From Halovibrio salipaludis (GTDB lineage: Bacteria; Pseudomonadota; Gammaproteobacteria; Pseudomonadales; Oleiphilaceae): a DNA stretch of 64,000 nucleotides. Below, one piece after another: positions 37,967-49,196 of this stretch. The stretch covers positions 186,001-250,000 of the forward strand of contig NZ_NSKD01000001.1 of the NCBI RefSeq assembly GCF_002286965.1, given 5' to 3'. How positions within the stretch are numbered: position 1 is the first letter of the stretch; every line of letters begins with the position of its first letter. The notes beneath the pieces were generated by a model, which was not told where the DNA came from, ran no database searches, and saw nothing but the letters and a program-made list of their open reading frames with translations. The translations under genes were made by a program, and so were the position numbers.

Positions 37967-39565
37967 ATGGCCAATTTCAATCTGTATGGCAAAGGCATTG
38001 ATGACGGCTGGGACGTGGTCGACGCGGCCCTGCTGGAAGAAGACCGCACCCTTGAGGCCGACGTGGCCGTTATTGGAACCGGAGCAGGTGGCGGCACCAC
38101 CGCCGAAGTGCTCGCGCGCGCCGGCCTGAAGGTGATCATGGTGGAAGAGGGCCGCCTGTATCACGACCCGGACTTCACCATGGACGAACACAAGGCCTAC
38201 AGCCGGCTCTATCAGGAAGGCATGACCCGCGCCACCGCCGACGCCAGCATCGCCATTCTCCAGGGCCGGTGCGTGGGAGGGTCCACCACCGTCAACTGGA
38301 CCTCCAGCTTCCGGACACCGGAACAGACCCTCCACCACTGGCAGAACACCCACGGCGTGCAGGACTGCGACCCGGAAACCCTCGCCCCCTGGTTCGCCAA
38401 CCGGGAACAGGCCCTGAACATCCAGCCCTGGAACGTGGACCCCAACCGCAACAACGACATCCTGCGCGACGGCTGTGAACGCATGGGCTGGGACTGGAAG
38501 ACGATTCCCCGCAATGTGCGCAACTGCTGGAACCTGGGCTACTGCGGCATGGGCTGCCCCACCAACGCCAAGCAGGGCACGCTCGTGACCAGCGTGCCCT
38601 CAGCCCTGGGTGACGGCGCCACGCTGATCCACTCGCTGCGCGTGGACCGGCTCAACCACCAGGGGGATCGGGTGCGCGAACTCCGGGGCACGGCCCTCGG
38701 CGCGGACGGCGTCACCGCCACCGGCCGCCGGATGCGCATCCGGGCCCGGCACTTCGTGGTCGCCGGCAGTGCCATCGGCTCTCCCGGTATTCTGCTGCGC
38801 TCGGAGGTTCCCGACCCCTATGACCGCATCGGCCGCCGCACCTTCCTGCACCCGGTCAACGCCACAGTGGCGCGCATGCCGGAGACCGTAGAGCCCTACT
38901 ACGGCGCACCCCAGTCCATCTACTCGGACGAGTTCCTCTGGCGTGACGGTGTCACCGGCAGCCCCGGCTACAAGCTGGAGGTGCCGCCGCTGCACCCGGT
39001 CATGGCGGCTGCCGTGCTGCCGGACCACGGCGAGGCCATGGTCGAACAGGCGCGCCACTTCCCGCAGACCCAGTCCATCATTGCGCTGCTGCGTGACGGC
39101 TTCAACAGCGACAGCGAGGGCGGTACCGTCACCCTGCGCGACGACAACAGCCCGCAGCTGCATTACCCCATCAGTGACTCGCTGTGGTCCGCCTTCCGGC
39201 ATGCCTGGCTGCGCATGGCCGAGATCCAGTTCGCCGCCGGCGCCGAAGCGGTGCGACCGGTGCACATGGATGCTCCCTACTGGCACAGCTGGAAGGAGGC
39301 CGAGCAGGGAATCCGGGAACTGCCGCTTGCCGAACTCCGGGCCCGCCTGTTCACCGCCCACCAGATGGGCGGCTGTTCCATGGGCGATGATCCCGCCCGC
39401 AGCGTGGTCAACAGCTGGGGCGAGCACCACCACCTGAGCAACCTCTCCGTGCACGATGCGTCGATCTTCCCCACCAGTCTGGGTGCGAATCCGCAGCTGA
39501 CCGTGTATGCTCTGGCGGCACGCAACAGCCACAGGCTGGCTGGGCGACTCCAGAGCAACGCATAA
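37967..39565 (+). CDS. GMC-family FAD oxidoreductase (alcohol dehydrogenase/oxidase type)
   Basis: 532 aa. FAD-binding GTGAGGGT (37–44), GGSTTVNW, the Cys-rich GYCGMGCPTNAKQGTL (typical of long-chain alcohol and sterol oxidoreductases), the catalytic region HQMGGCSMG, and NPQLTVYALAARNSHRLA at the end. No signal peptide of its own, but the preceding gene encodes a Tat lipoprotein that may carry it out. Probable reaction: long-chain or aromatic alcohol to aldehyde, passed to the upstream aldehyde dehydrogenase. coaD follows after 18 bases, so it may be co-transcribed. Confidence 0.9.
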   Translation: MANFNLYGKGIDDGWDVVDAALLEEDRTLEADVAVIGTGAGGGTTAEVLARAGLKVIMVEEGRLYHDPDFTMDEHKAYSRLYQEGMTRATADASIAILQGRCVGGSTTVNWTSSFRTPEQTLHHWQNTHGVQDCDPETLAPWFANREQALNIQPWNVDPNRNNDILRDGCERMGWDWKTIPRNVRNCWNLGYCGMGCPTNAKQGTLVTSVPSALGDGATLIHSLRVDRLNHQGDRVRELRGTALGADGVTATGRRMRIRARHFVVAGSAIGSPGILLRSEVPDPYDRIGRRTFLHPVNATVARMPETVEPYYGAPQSIYSDEFLWRDGVTGSPGYKLEVPPLHPVMAAAVLPDHGEAMVEQARHFPQTQSIIALLRDGFNSDSEGGTVTLRDDNSPQLHYPISDSLWSAFRHAWLRMAEIQFAAGAEAVRPVHMDAPYWHSWKEAEQGIRELPLAELRARLFTAHQMGGCSMGDDPARSVVNSWGEHHHLSNLSVHDASIFPTSLGANPQLTVYALAARNSHRLAGRLQSNA

Positions 39566-40072
<507 letters not shown>

Positions 40073-40083
40073 GGAGACACGCC

Positions 40084-41781
40084 ATGAGACGCATCGGCAG
40101 CCTGTTCACCGCAGCGCTCGCCGCGCTGCTCATGACCGGATGTGCCCTGAGCGGTGGGCAGCCCGAGCCCAACGCCGGCGTTGCCTCGGCCCACCCCATG
40201 GCCACCGAGGCCGGCCTGAAGGTCCTTGAGAACGGCGGCAACGCCGTGGATGCGGCCGTCGCCACCGCTGCCGCGCTGGGCGTGGTGGAACCCTACAGCT
40301 CGGGCATTGGCGGTGGCGGCTTCTGGGTTATCCGGCAGGCCGACGGCGGGGCTACCGTCATCGATGCCCGGGAAGAAGCGCCTGGTGACGCCCATCCCGG
40401 ACTCTACCTCAATGAAAAAGGCGATGTCCGGGAAGGCAAGCCCTCGCTGAACGGCGCCCTGGCCGCAGGCATTCCCGGCCAGCCCGCGGCCTTTGACCAC
40501 ATGGCCTCGGAATACGGTCAACTGCCTCTCGCCCGCAGCCTGGCCCCGGCCATACGCCTTGCCCGTGAAGGCTTCCCCGTGGACGAGCGTTACCGCAATC
40601 TCGCCGAATTCCGCCTGGAGGTCATGCGGGTTTACCCCGGCACCCGTGATCTTTTCCTGGAGGACGGCGGGGTCCCGGAGAAAGGCCATGAAATCCGGCA
40701 GCCGGCGCTGGCACGGACACTGGAAAACCTGGCCGAGGAAGGACGCGCGGGGTTCTACCAGGGGCCGGTGGCGGAACAGCTGGTTGAGGATGCCCGTGAG
40801 GCCGGCGGCATCTGGACCATGGAGGACCTGGCCGGCTATGAACTGATCGAGCGCGATCCCGTGCGCATCGATTACGGCAATGCCACCCTGCTGACCGCCC
40901 CGGCACCCTCGTCGGGCGGCATGGCACTGACCCAGCTGTTCGGCATGCTGGAGCAGCGCCCGGTTCCCGAGGACGCAGACCGGGTAACCCGCGTGCACTG
41001 GCTGGCCGAGATGATGCGCCGGGCCTACCGGGACCGCGCCGTGCACATGGGCGACCCGGCCTACACCGACATTCCCCGGGAACGGCTGAGCGATCCGGCC
41101 TACCTGCGAACCCTCGCGAGCAGCATCAACCCCCAGCGCGCGACGCCCAGCGCCGATCTGGGTGGCCCCGGCACCGACGGTCACCACACAACCCATCTGT
41201 CGGTCATGGATGCCGAGGGCAACATCGTATCCGCCACCCTGAGCATCAACTATCCGTTCGGCTCCGGGGTCACCTCCGAGGGCACCGGCGTTGTACTGAA
41301 CAACGAGATGGATGATTTCAGCATCCAGCCCGGGCACGCCAACGCCTGGGGACTGGTCGGCGGCGAGGCGAATCAGGTGGAGGCCGGCAAACGCCCGTTA
41401 TCGAGCATGAGCCCGCTCATCATCCGCAGCCCGGAGCGGATCACAGCGCTCGGCGCCCCGGGCGGCAGTCGCATCATCACCATGAATTTCCTGGCCGCAC
41501 TGGATGTGCTCGATGGCAGGCCTCCTGAAACGGTGGTCAGCCGCTCGCGCTTCCACCACCAGTATGAGCCGGACCGGATTGAGCATGAGCCGGATACCTT
41601 CTCAAAGGCCGAGAAGCAGGCGCTGCGGGCAATGGGTCATGAACTGCATGATGTGGACCGGACCTACGGCAACATGCAGCTGATCCAGCGGGACAGGAGC
41701 TCAGGGATCGCCCGGGGCGCCGCCGACCCGCGCGGCATCGGCCGTGCCGGTCTCATCCAGCTGCCGGTGGCCTCAGAGTAA
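40084..41781 (+). CDS. ggt: Gamma-glutamyltransferase (lipoprotein)
   Basis: 565-aa N-terminal-nucleophile hydrolase. The signal peptide ends in a lipobox (LLMTGC, Cys20), so it is probably anchored as a periplasmic-side lipoprotein. The precursor should cleave itself before Thr369 in HHTTHLSVMD, which becomes the nucleophile; GGSRII near the end and the GVTSEGTGVVLNNEMDDF region are conserved. It cleaves or transfers the gamma-glutamyl group of glutathione. It follows coaD by 11 bases; its last 9 bases overlap the convergent DUF945 gene. Confidence 0.95.
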   Translation: MRRIGSLFTAALAALLMTGCALSGGQPEPNAGVASAHPMATEAGLKVLENGGNAVDAAVATAAALGVVEPYSSGIGGGGFWVIRQADGGATVIDAREEAPGDAHPGLYLNEKGDVREGKPSLNGALAAGIPGQPAAFDHMASEYGQLPLARSLAPAIRLAREGFPVDERYRNLAEFRLEVMRVYPGTRDLFLEDGGVPEKGHEIRQPALARTLENLAEEGRAGFYQGPVAEQLVEDAREAGGIWTMEDLAGYELIERDPVRIDYGNATLLTAPAPSSGGMALTQLFGMLEQRPVPEDADRVTRVHWLAEMMRRAYRDRAVHMGDPAYTDIPRERLSDPAYLRTLASSINPQRATPSADLGGPGTDGHHTTHLSVMDAEGNIVSATLSINYPFGSGVTSEGTGVVLNNEMDDFSIQPGHANAWGLVGGEANQVEAGKRPLSSMSPLIIRSPERITALGAPGGSRIITMNFLAALDVLDGRPPETVVSRSRFHHQYEPDRIEHEPDTFSKAEKQALRAMGHELHDVDRTYGNMQLIQRDRSSGIARGAADPRGIGRAGLIQLPVASE

Positions 41782-43071
41782 GGGGGGCACCTCGAAGCGG
41801 TCGTCGTTGACCCGGAGCTGCATCGAGTCCAGCCGCAGATCCAGGTGATAGCGGCCATCCCGGGGTGTCACCACGTTCTCCCGCTCAAGCCGGCCGAGTA
41901 TGCGTCGCGCAACCCGCGGCAGGGCCCAGACCATGCCGCGGTCCACATACAGGACACCCTCGGCACTGGCATGCCGGAGCAGACTTACCGGCTGCTCCCA
42001 CTCCGACTCGGGCCGGCGCGGGTAGGCCAGGAATCCTTCCCCTTCCACGGTGCCGTCCGGCAGCGTCAGAAGCAGCTCCTCCAGGCTCAGGCGCCCGCCA
42101 CGCGCGGACAGCGTCTGCAGGTTCCGGGAAAGACGGGTGTACCGGTCCATGAGCTCCTGGCCCTGCGCCCCGGCGCCCTCCCCGGCATCCGCCTCGGCCG
42201 AACGCAGTTCCATGAAACTGTCCACCGCATGGTCGAGACTGGCTGCATGAAGATCGTCCGCCTTCAGCACCAGTGCCTGACGACCAAAGGAACGCCCCGC
42301 GTTACGCAGCTCCCCGATCACAGCCTCCAGGCTGGCATCCAGATAGCCTTCCTCGTCTCCGGCCCGGAACCGGAAACGGACATCCTCGGCAACGATGGGA
42401 TCGTCCAGAACTGGGTCCACCGTCAGTGCAGCCACATCAAGCCGGCTTTCGCCCTGCCAGAGACGCTCACCCAGAGGGCCGAGCCGGTGATCAAGCGTGA
42501 CACTGCCCACCTCGATACGCGCATCGCCCAGATCCATGGAAAGACCCGGCCACTGCATACTCAGTCGGTGGTGATTCCCCCGTGACCATTCCCCGGTCAG
42601 ATCCACCGGGGCGACCTCGCCGCTGGACCCTGCCAGCGCGGGGACCGGCGTCTCCGGCCCCCATTCAAGCCGGGGAATACGCATGCGGATATCAGCGCTA
42701 CCACCGACGCCAACCTCGACCCGGAGCCTTGGCTCCTGCCCCTCGGGCATCAGCGGGGAAAAGGATTCAAGAGCGCCGTCCGCCAGGCGCGTCACCGCCC
42801 GCACATCCGTCAGCCCATGGTTGAAGCGCGTCACCAGCGGAAGCACCTGCTCCCCGCCATCGCCCGAGCGCCAGCGCAGCTCATACCGGGCAACCGCATT
42901 GAGATAGCCGCGCTCGTAATCCAGGTTGGTCAGCCGCCAGTCACGGCCCTCCCGGTCGTAATCATGCACAACCGAACGGAACCCGGATTCCGTGAGCGCC
43001 CCCAGACCATAGGGAGCGCCCCCGGCAATACCAACCAGCAACGCAAGCGCGATCAGGGGCAGCCACCGCAT
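41773..43071 (-). CDS. DUF945 / YdgA-like exported protein
   Basis: 432 aa with an N-terminal signal anchor (MRWLPLIALALLVGIAGGAPYGLG) and a beta-rich periplasmic region of the DUF945 type (GFRSVVHDYDREGRDWRLTNLDYERGYLNAVARYEL is the usual early motif). The function of the family is unknown. Its start lies 3 bases after the ppk stop, so it ends the hemB–ppk–DUF945 run on the minus strand. A structurally similar exported protein occurs at 13258–14628. Confidence 0.8.
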   Translation of the reverse strand: MRWLPLIALALLVGIAGGAPYGLGALTESGFRSVVHDYDREGRDWRLTNLDYERGYLNAVARYELRWRSGDGGEQVLPLVTRFNHGLTDVRAVTRLADGALESFSPLMPEGQEPRLRVEVGVGGSADIRMRIPRLEWGPETPVPALAGSSGEVAPVDLTGEWSRGNHHRLSMQWPGLSMDLGDARIEVGSVTLDHRLGPLGERLWQGESRLDVAALTVDPVLDDPIVAEDVRFRFRAGDEEGYLDASLEAVIGELRNAGRSFGRQALVLKADDLHAASLDHAVDSFMELRSAEADAGEGAGAQGQELMDRYTRLSRNLQTLSARGGRLSLEELLLTLPDGTVEGEGFLAYPRRPESEWEQPVSLLRHASAEGVLYVDRGMVWALPRVARRILGRLERENVVTPRDGRYHLDLRLDSMQLRVNDDRFEVPPLL

Positions 43072-43074
43072 GGT

Positions 43075-45177
43075 TCAGCCGGACCCCGTGAGCCGCTGCA
43101 TCAACGCCTGCTGGCTGGCCACACGTTTCTCCCCGGCGGCCGGCTGGCGCTGAATGTAGTTGCCGTCAGGCTGGAGTTCCCAGCTCTGGGCGTTGTCCCT
43201 CAGGTACACCTCCAGGTCCCGGCGCAACCGCCGCGCCAGCCGCCGATCCTCAATCGGGAAGCAGGTTTCCACCCGGCTGATCAGGTTGCGCTCCATCCAG
43301 TCAGCGCTGGAGCAGTAGACCTCCGGCTCCCCGGCATTGGCGAACCAGTAGACGCGGCTGTGCTCCAGGAAACGCCCGATAATCGAAACCACACGGATGT
43401 TGTCGGAAAGCCCCTCGACCCCGGGGCGCAGGCAGCAGATGCCGCGCACGATCAGATCCACATGGACCCCGGCGCAGGAGGCCCGGTAGAGCGCGCGGAT
43501 CACTTCCGCCTCGGTCAGGCCGTTGACCTTGACGATGATGCGCGCCCGCTTTCCCGCCAGCGCGTTGGCAGTCTCCCGCTCAATCAGCTCAAGCACCCGC
43601 TTGTGCAGGGTGAAGGGGGCATGCAGCAGCTTCTGGATGCGCAGGGTCTTGCCCATGCCGGTCAGCTGCTGGAATATCTTGTTGACGTCGTCGCCCAGGG
43701 CATCGTCGCAGCTCATGAAACTGTAGTCGGTGTAAAGGCGCGCATTGCCGGCGTGGTAGTTGCCGGTCCCCAGGTGCACATAGCGTTTGAGACGCCCGTT
43801 CTCCCGCCGCACGATCAGGATCATCTTCGCGTGGGTCTTGTAGCCCACCACGCCGTAGACCACGATCACGCCGGCCTCCTGGAGCCGGCTGGCCAGCTCC
43901 AGGTTCTCCGCCTCGTCGAAACGCGCCCGCAGCTCGATCACCGCAGTGACTTCCTTGCCCCGGCGTGCAGCCTCCGCCAATGCCTCGACCATCTCGGAGT
44001 CCGCGCCGGTCCGATAAAGGGTCTGGCGGATGGCCAGCACCTGGGGGTCACGCGCGGCCTGACGCAGGAAATCCACCACCGGCGAATAGCTCTCGTAGGG
44101 GTGCAGAAGCAGTATGTCCTGCTGACGCACGGCATCCAGGGTACTGTCACGACCCTTGAGGATCCTGGGCAGGCCCGGCGTCATGGCGGGGTACTGCAGG
44201 TCCGGGCGATTCACCAGATCGCTGACGGCGGTCAGCCGCGCCAGGTTCACGGGGCCATTGGCCCAGTAGAGTTCACGTTCCGTCAGCCCGAACTGGCGCA
44301 GCAGGAAATCCGCCAGGTGACGGGGGCAGTTGTCCGCCACCTCCAGGCGTACGGCGTCCCCGAAGCGCCGGCTCAGGAGCTCACCCCGCAGGGCTGAGGC
44401 CAGGTCCTCCAGATCGTCCTCCAGCTCAAGGTCCGCGTTACGCGTGAGGCGGAACTGGTAGCAGCCCTTGATGCGCATGCCCGGAAACAGAAGATTGGCG
44501 TGCGCGTGGATCATGGAGGACAGGAACACCAGGTTGTCGCCACTGGTGCACACCTCGTCCGGCAACCGCACCAGCCGGGGCAGGGAGCGGGGCGCCGGCA
44601 CGATCGCCATGCCGGTCTCCCGCCCAAAGGCGTCCTTGCCGTCCAGTTCCACGATGAAGTTCAGGCTCTTGTTCACCAGGCGCGGCAACGGATGGGAAGG
44701 ATCCAGACCGATGGGGTTAACCACCGGCATGATCTCGTCCCGGAAATAGCGCGCCACCCAGTCCGCCTGGGCCCGGGTCCAGTCCCGCCGCCGCACGAAG
44801 TGGATGCCCTCCTCGCGCAGCTCCGGAATGATCCGTTCGTTCAGGATCCGGTACTGTTCCTCCACGTAACGGTGGGCAACATCGGCGATCTCGTTCAGCG
44901 TCTGCTGCGGCGCCCGCCCATCCGGGCCGGGCACCTCCCGACCGTACTTGAGCTGTTGGCGCAGACCGGCGGCCCGGATCTCGAAGAACTCGTCCATGTT
45001 GCTGCTGAAGATGCAGCAGAACATGAGCCGTTCCAGCAGCGGATGGCTTTCATCACAGGCCTGGCGCAGCACCCGGTAGTTGAACTGCAGGTGGCTGATC
45101 TCACGATTGAAATAGTTCTCCGGCGCCTTGAGATCCGGCAGCTGAAGGCTACTGGTGTCGGTTACCGCCTGGTTCAT
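43075..45177 (-). CDS. ppk1: Polyphosphate kinase 1
   Basis: 700 aa, full length. N-terminal ENYFNREISHLQFNYRVL; the autophosphorylation histidine region GYKTHAKMILIVRREN; HLGTGNYHAGNARLYTDYSF; and the C-terminal PLD-like half with NGLTEAEVIRALY and SSADWMERNL. It makes polyphosphate reversibly from ATP. hemB lies 9 bases upstream... the hemB gene follows it on the minus strand order hemB then ppk as read 5' to 3', matching the neighbouring ppk/hemB pair I recall in Pseudomonas. Confidence 0.96.
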   Translation of the reverse strand: MNQAVTDTSSLQLPDLKAPENYFNREISHLQFNYRVLRQACDESHPLLERLMFCCIFSSNMDEFFEIRAAGLRQQLKYGREVPGPDGRAPQQTLNEIADVAHRYVEEQYRILNERIIPELREEGIHFVRRRDWTRAQADWVARYFRDEIMPVVNPIGLDPSHPLPRLVNKSLNFIVELDGKDAFGRETGMAIVPAPRSLPRLVRLPDEVCTSGDNLVFLSSMIHAHANLLFPGMRIKGCYQFRLTRNADLELEDDLEDLASALRGELLSRRFGDAVRLEVADNCPRHLADFLLRQFGLTERELYWANGPVNLARLTAVSDLVNRPDLQYPAMTPGLPRILKGRDSTLDAVRQQDILLLHPYESYSPVVDFLRQAARDPQVLAIRQTLYRTGADSEMVEALAEAARRGKEVTAVIELRARFDEAENLELASRLQEAGVIVVYGVVGYKTHAKMILIVRRENGRLKRYVHLGTGNYHAGNARLYTDYSFMSCDDALGDDVNKIFQQLTGMGKTLRIQKLLHAPFTLHKRVLELIERETANALAGKRARIIVKVNGLTEAEVIRALYRASCAGVHVDLIVRGICCLRPGVEGLSDNIRVVSIIGRFLEHSRVYWFANAGEPEVYCSSADWMERNLISRVETCFPIEDRRLARRLRRDLEVYLRDNAQSWELQPDGNYIQRQPAAGEKRVASQQALMQRLTGSG

Positions 45178-45186
45178 GATGCGTCC

Positions 45187-46510
<1,324 letters not shown>

Positions 46511-47143
46511 ATGGCCTATCGCGAAACGCCCCGTATGCGGGCCCGCAAGGAAGCCACACGCCAGCGCATCCTGGACACCACCCAACAGTTGGTCGCTTCA
46601 GGCGGCTTCGGGGCCGCCTCGGTAGCGCGGGTGGCCGAGGAATCCGGTGTCGCCATTGGCTCGGTCTACCGCCACTTTGAGTCCAAGAGTGACCTGTTTG
46701 CGGAGGTTTTCCGGCATGCGACCGAAGTGGAGGTCAGGCGTGTCGGTGAAGCACTGAACACCACAGGCCCCGCCGATGAGGCACTGGCCAAGGCGCTGGA
46801 AGTCTTTGCCAGAAGAGCCATCCGCTCGCCCACCATGGCATGGGCACTGATCGCCGAGCCGGTTGACCCCATGGTCGACGAGGAACGCCTGCGTTACCGC
46901 CAGGCCTACGCGGAACTTTTTGAACAGACCCTGGTCCGGGGCATGCGCGAGGGATGCTTCCGCCCGGACCAGAACCCGAAACTCAGCAGTGCCGCCACGG
47001 TCGGTGCCATTGCCGAAGCACTGGTCGGCCCCCTGTCACCCGCCGCCGACGGGCTCGACAGGGAAAAGGCCGACCAGCTGATCCATGACGTCGTACGGCT
47101 CTGCCTGCAGGCCGTACGGGCACCCGGAGGACAGCAGCAATGA
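46511..47143 (+). CDS. TetR-family regulator, coupled to aidB
   Basis: 210 aa. N-terminal helix-turn-helix (about 12–58): ATRQRILDTTQQLVASGGFGAASVARVAEESGVAIGSVYRHFESK, then a helical ligand domain. AGGAG ribosome site. The stop overlaps the aidB ATG by four bases, so it is probably autoregulated together with aidB. A 14-bp palindromic TGAA-N6-TTCA at 46463–46476, just after a TTGACG -35 (46450–46455), may be its own operator. Confidence 0.9.
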   Translation: MAYRETPRMRARKEATRQRILDTTQQLVASGGFGAASVARVAEESGVAIGSVYRHFESKSDLFAEVFRHATEVEVRRVGEALNTTGPADEALAKALEVFARRAIRSPTMAWALIAEPVDPMVDEERLRYRQAYAELFEQTLVRGMREGCFRPDQNPKLSSAATVGAIAEALVGPLSPAADGLDREKADQLIHDVVRLCLQAVRAPGGQQQ

Positions 47144-48825
47144 ACGCACCCTTTGAGACCAACCAGGACAGTACCTTCCTGGCGGACACCCATGACGTCT
47201 TCAACCAGCCGCCGGCACTTGAGGACTACAACCTCTACCGCGAGGATCTCGCCCTCCAGGAAGCGATACGGCGCGAAGGCGCCGCGCGGGCAGAGAGCGA
47301 ACTCGACGTATACGGCGCCATCACCGGCCGCTCGGACGTCATCGAACTCGGCCACAGCGCCAACGCCAACAAGCCTGAGCTCCACACCCACGACCGCTTT
47401 GGCCACCGCATCGACGAAGTGCGCTTCCACCCTGCCTACCATGAGCTCATGACCATGGCGCTGGAAGGCGGCCTGCACAGCGCCCCCTGGACCGATCCCG
47501 GCGAAGGCGCCCACGTGCTGCGTGCCGCGCGCTACTACATGCACAGCCAGGTGGAAGCAGCCCACTGCTGCCCCATCACCATGACGTTTGCCTGTGTCCC
47601 GGCGCTCCGGAAACAGCCCGAGCTGGCGGAATACTGGCTGCCCAAGATCCTCAACCGCCACTACGACCCCCGCAATGTGCCGGACTCGGAGAAACAGGCC
47701 GTCACCATTGGCATGGCCATGACCGAGAAACAGGGCGGTTCCGACGTACGCGCCAACACCACCAGGGCTTACCCGCTGGCGGAGGAAGGCCCGGGCAAGG
47801 CGTACCAGCTGGTAGGTCATAAGTGGTTCGTATCAGCACCCATGTGCGATGCTTTCCTGGTCCTCGCCCAGGCCTCCGGTGGCCTGAGCTGCTTCCTGAT
47901 GCCGCGCTGGCGCCCGGACGGTACGAAGAACGCGATGCAGATCCAGCGCCTGAAGAACAAGATGGGCAACGTCGCCAACGCCTCCAGCGAGGCGGAGCTG
48001 CGCGGCGCCCACGCCTGGATGGTGGGCGAGGAAGGCCGGGGCGTGGCCACCATCATCGAGATGGTCGCCATGACCCGCTACGACTGCATGATCGGCTCCG
48101 CCGCCGGCCAGCGCCAGGCGGCCGCCCAGGCCCTGCACCATTGCGCCTACCGGGATGCCTTCGGCGGCCGACTGAACCAGCAGCCGCTGATGCAGAACGT
48201 GCTCGCGGACCTGGCCCTTGAGAGCGAGGGCTCGGTGGCGCTGACGATGCGCATGGCACGCGCCATGGACCACCAGGACGATCCGGAGGAACGCAACCTG
48301 GTTCGCCTGGTCACGGCCGTGGGCAAGTACTGGATCTGCAAGCGCACGCCCCAGCACGCCTATGAGGCCATGGAATGCATCGGCGGCAGCGGCCTGATGG
48401 AGGACTGCATCATGCCGCGGCTGCTGCGCGAATCCCCCGTCAACGCGATCTGGGAGGGCAGCGGCAATGTCCAGTGCCTGGACGTACTGCGCGCGATGAA
48501 CCGGGAGCCCGGCGTGCTCGACAGCTTCTTCGCGGAAGTGAACCGGGCGCGCGGCATGAACCCCGACTTCGACGCCTTCACGGGCGAGCTGGAGGACGAG
48601 TTCCGCAACAGCCACAACCTGGAATACCGCGCCCGCAACCTCACGGACCGCATGGCGCTGGCCATCCAAGCCTCCCTGCTGCTGCGCGGCGCCAGCACAA
48701 CCGTGGCACAGGGCTTCTGTGCGGGCCGCCTGCGCCGGCGCGACCACTTCCAGTTCGGCAACCTGCCGGACGACGTTGACTGCGCCGCCCTCATCGAGCG
48801 CGCCACGCCCAGCGTGGAGGACTGA
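47140..48825 (+). CDS. aidB: AidB-type acyl-CoA dehydrogenase family flavoprotein
   Basis: 561 aa, like E. coli AidB (541 aa) along its whole length: THDVFNQPPALEDYNLY start, HCCPITMTFACVPAL, GMAMTEKQGGSDVRANTTRA, RLKNKMGNVANASSEAE, AIWEGSGNVQCLDVLRAMNREPGV. E. coli AidB binds DNA and FAD and is part of the alkylation (Ada) response; isovaleryl-CoA dehydrogenase activity is low. No ada/alkA genes are here; control by the coupled TetR suggests another inducer. Confidence 0.9.
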   Translation: MNAPFETNQDSTFLADTHDVFNQPPALEDYNLYREDLALQEAIRREGAARAESELDVYGAITGRSDVIELGHSANANKPELHTHDRFGHRIDEVRFHPAYHELMTMALEGGLHSAPWTDPGEGAHVLRAARYYMHSQVEAAHCCPITMTFACVPALRKQPELAEYWLPKILNRHYDPRNVPDSEKQAVTIGMAMTEKQGGSDVRANTTRAYPLAEEGPGKAYQLVGHKWFVSAPMCDAFLVLAQASGGLSCFLMPRWRPDGTKNAMQIQRLKNKMGNVANASSEAELRGAHAWMVGEEGRGVATIIEMVAMTRYDCMIGSAAGQRQAAAQALHHCAYRDAFGGRLNQQPLMQNVLADLALESEGSVALTMRMARAMDHQDDPEERNLVRLVTAVGKYWICKRTPQHAYEAMECIGGSGLMEDCIMPRLLRESPVNAIWEGSGNVQCLDVLRAMNREPGVLDSFFAEVNRARGMNPDFDAFTGELEDEFRNSHNLEYRARNLTDRMALAIQASLLLRGASTTVAQGFCAGRLRRRDHFQFGNLPDDVDCAALIERATPSVED

Positions 48826-49115
48826 TGGAGCCCCCGCACGTGGGCGTCATGACGCTACACTTCCAGGTCTATGGCTGCGAGACCGTGCGGGACAAGAAGC
48901 GGGTATTCGCCCCCATGCGCCGGATCTGGGGAAAAGAACCGGATCTGGCCGTGGCCGAGATCGCCGATCAGGACGACCCCGGCCTGGCCACCTGGAGCGT
49001 GGTCACCACAGGCCCGGACCCCCAACTGCTTCAGCACCGTCTGCAGGAAGTCGAAAAGGCCATCCTGGCGCGTATTGATGCGCCGATTCTGGATACCAAG
49101 GTCGAGATCGACTGA
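48825..49115 (+). CDS. DUF503 family protein
   Basis: 96-aa small protein resembling DUF503/YlxP: HVGVMTLHFQVYGCETVRDKKRVFAPMRRIWGKEPDLAVAEIADQDDPGLATW. Family function is unclear. Its ATG overlaps the aidB stop by one base, so it is the third gene of a tetR–aidB–DUF503 operon. Confidence 0.75.
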   Translation: MEPPHVGVMTLHFQVYGCETVRDKKRVFAPMRRIWGKEPDLAVAEIADQDDPGLATWSVVTTGPDPQLLQHRLQEVEKAILARIDAPILDTKVEID

Positions 49116-49126
49116 TGTGCCCCAGC

Positions 49127-49154
49127 TTGACGGCCCCTGCATGATCCGTAGACT
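49127..49154 (+). promoter_or_regulatory. Promoter for the 49197–50260 gene pair
   Basis: -35 TTGACG at 49127–49132 and -10 TAGACT at 49149–49154, 16-bp spacer, about 40 bases before the next ATG. Confidence 0.5.
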
Positions 49155-49196
49155 TTAAAAGGAGTGATAGGAAATCAAGCGTTTGAAGAGGGACCT

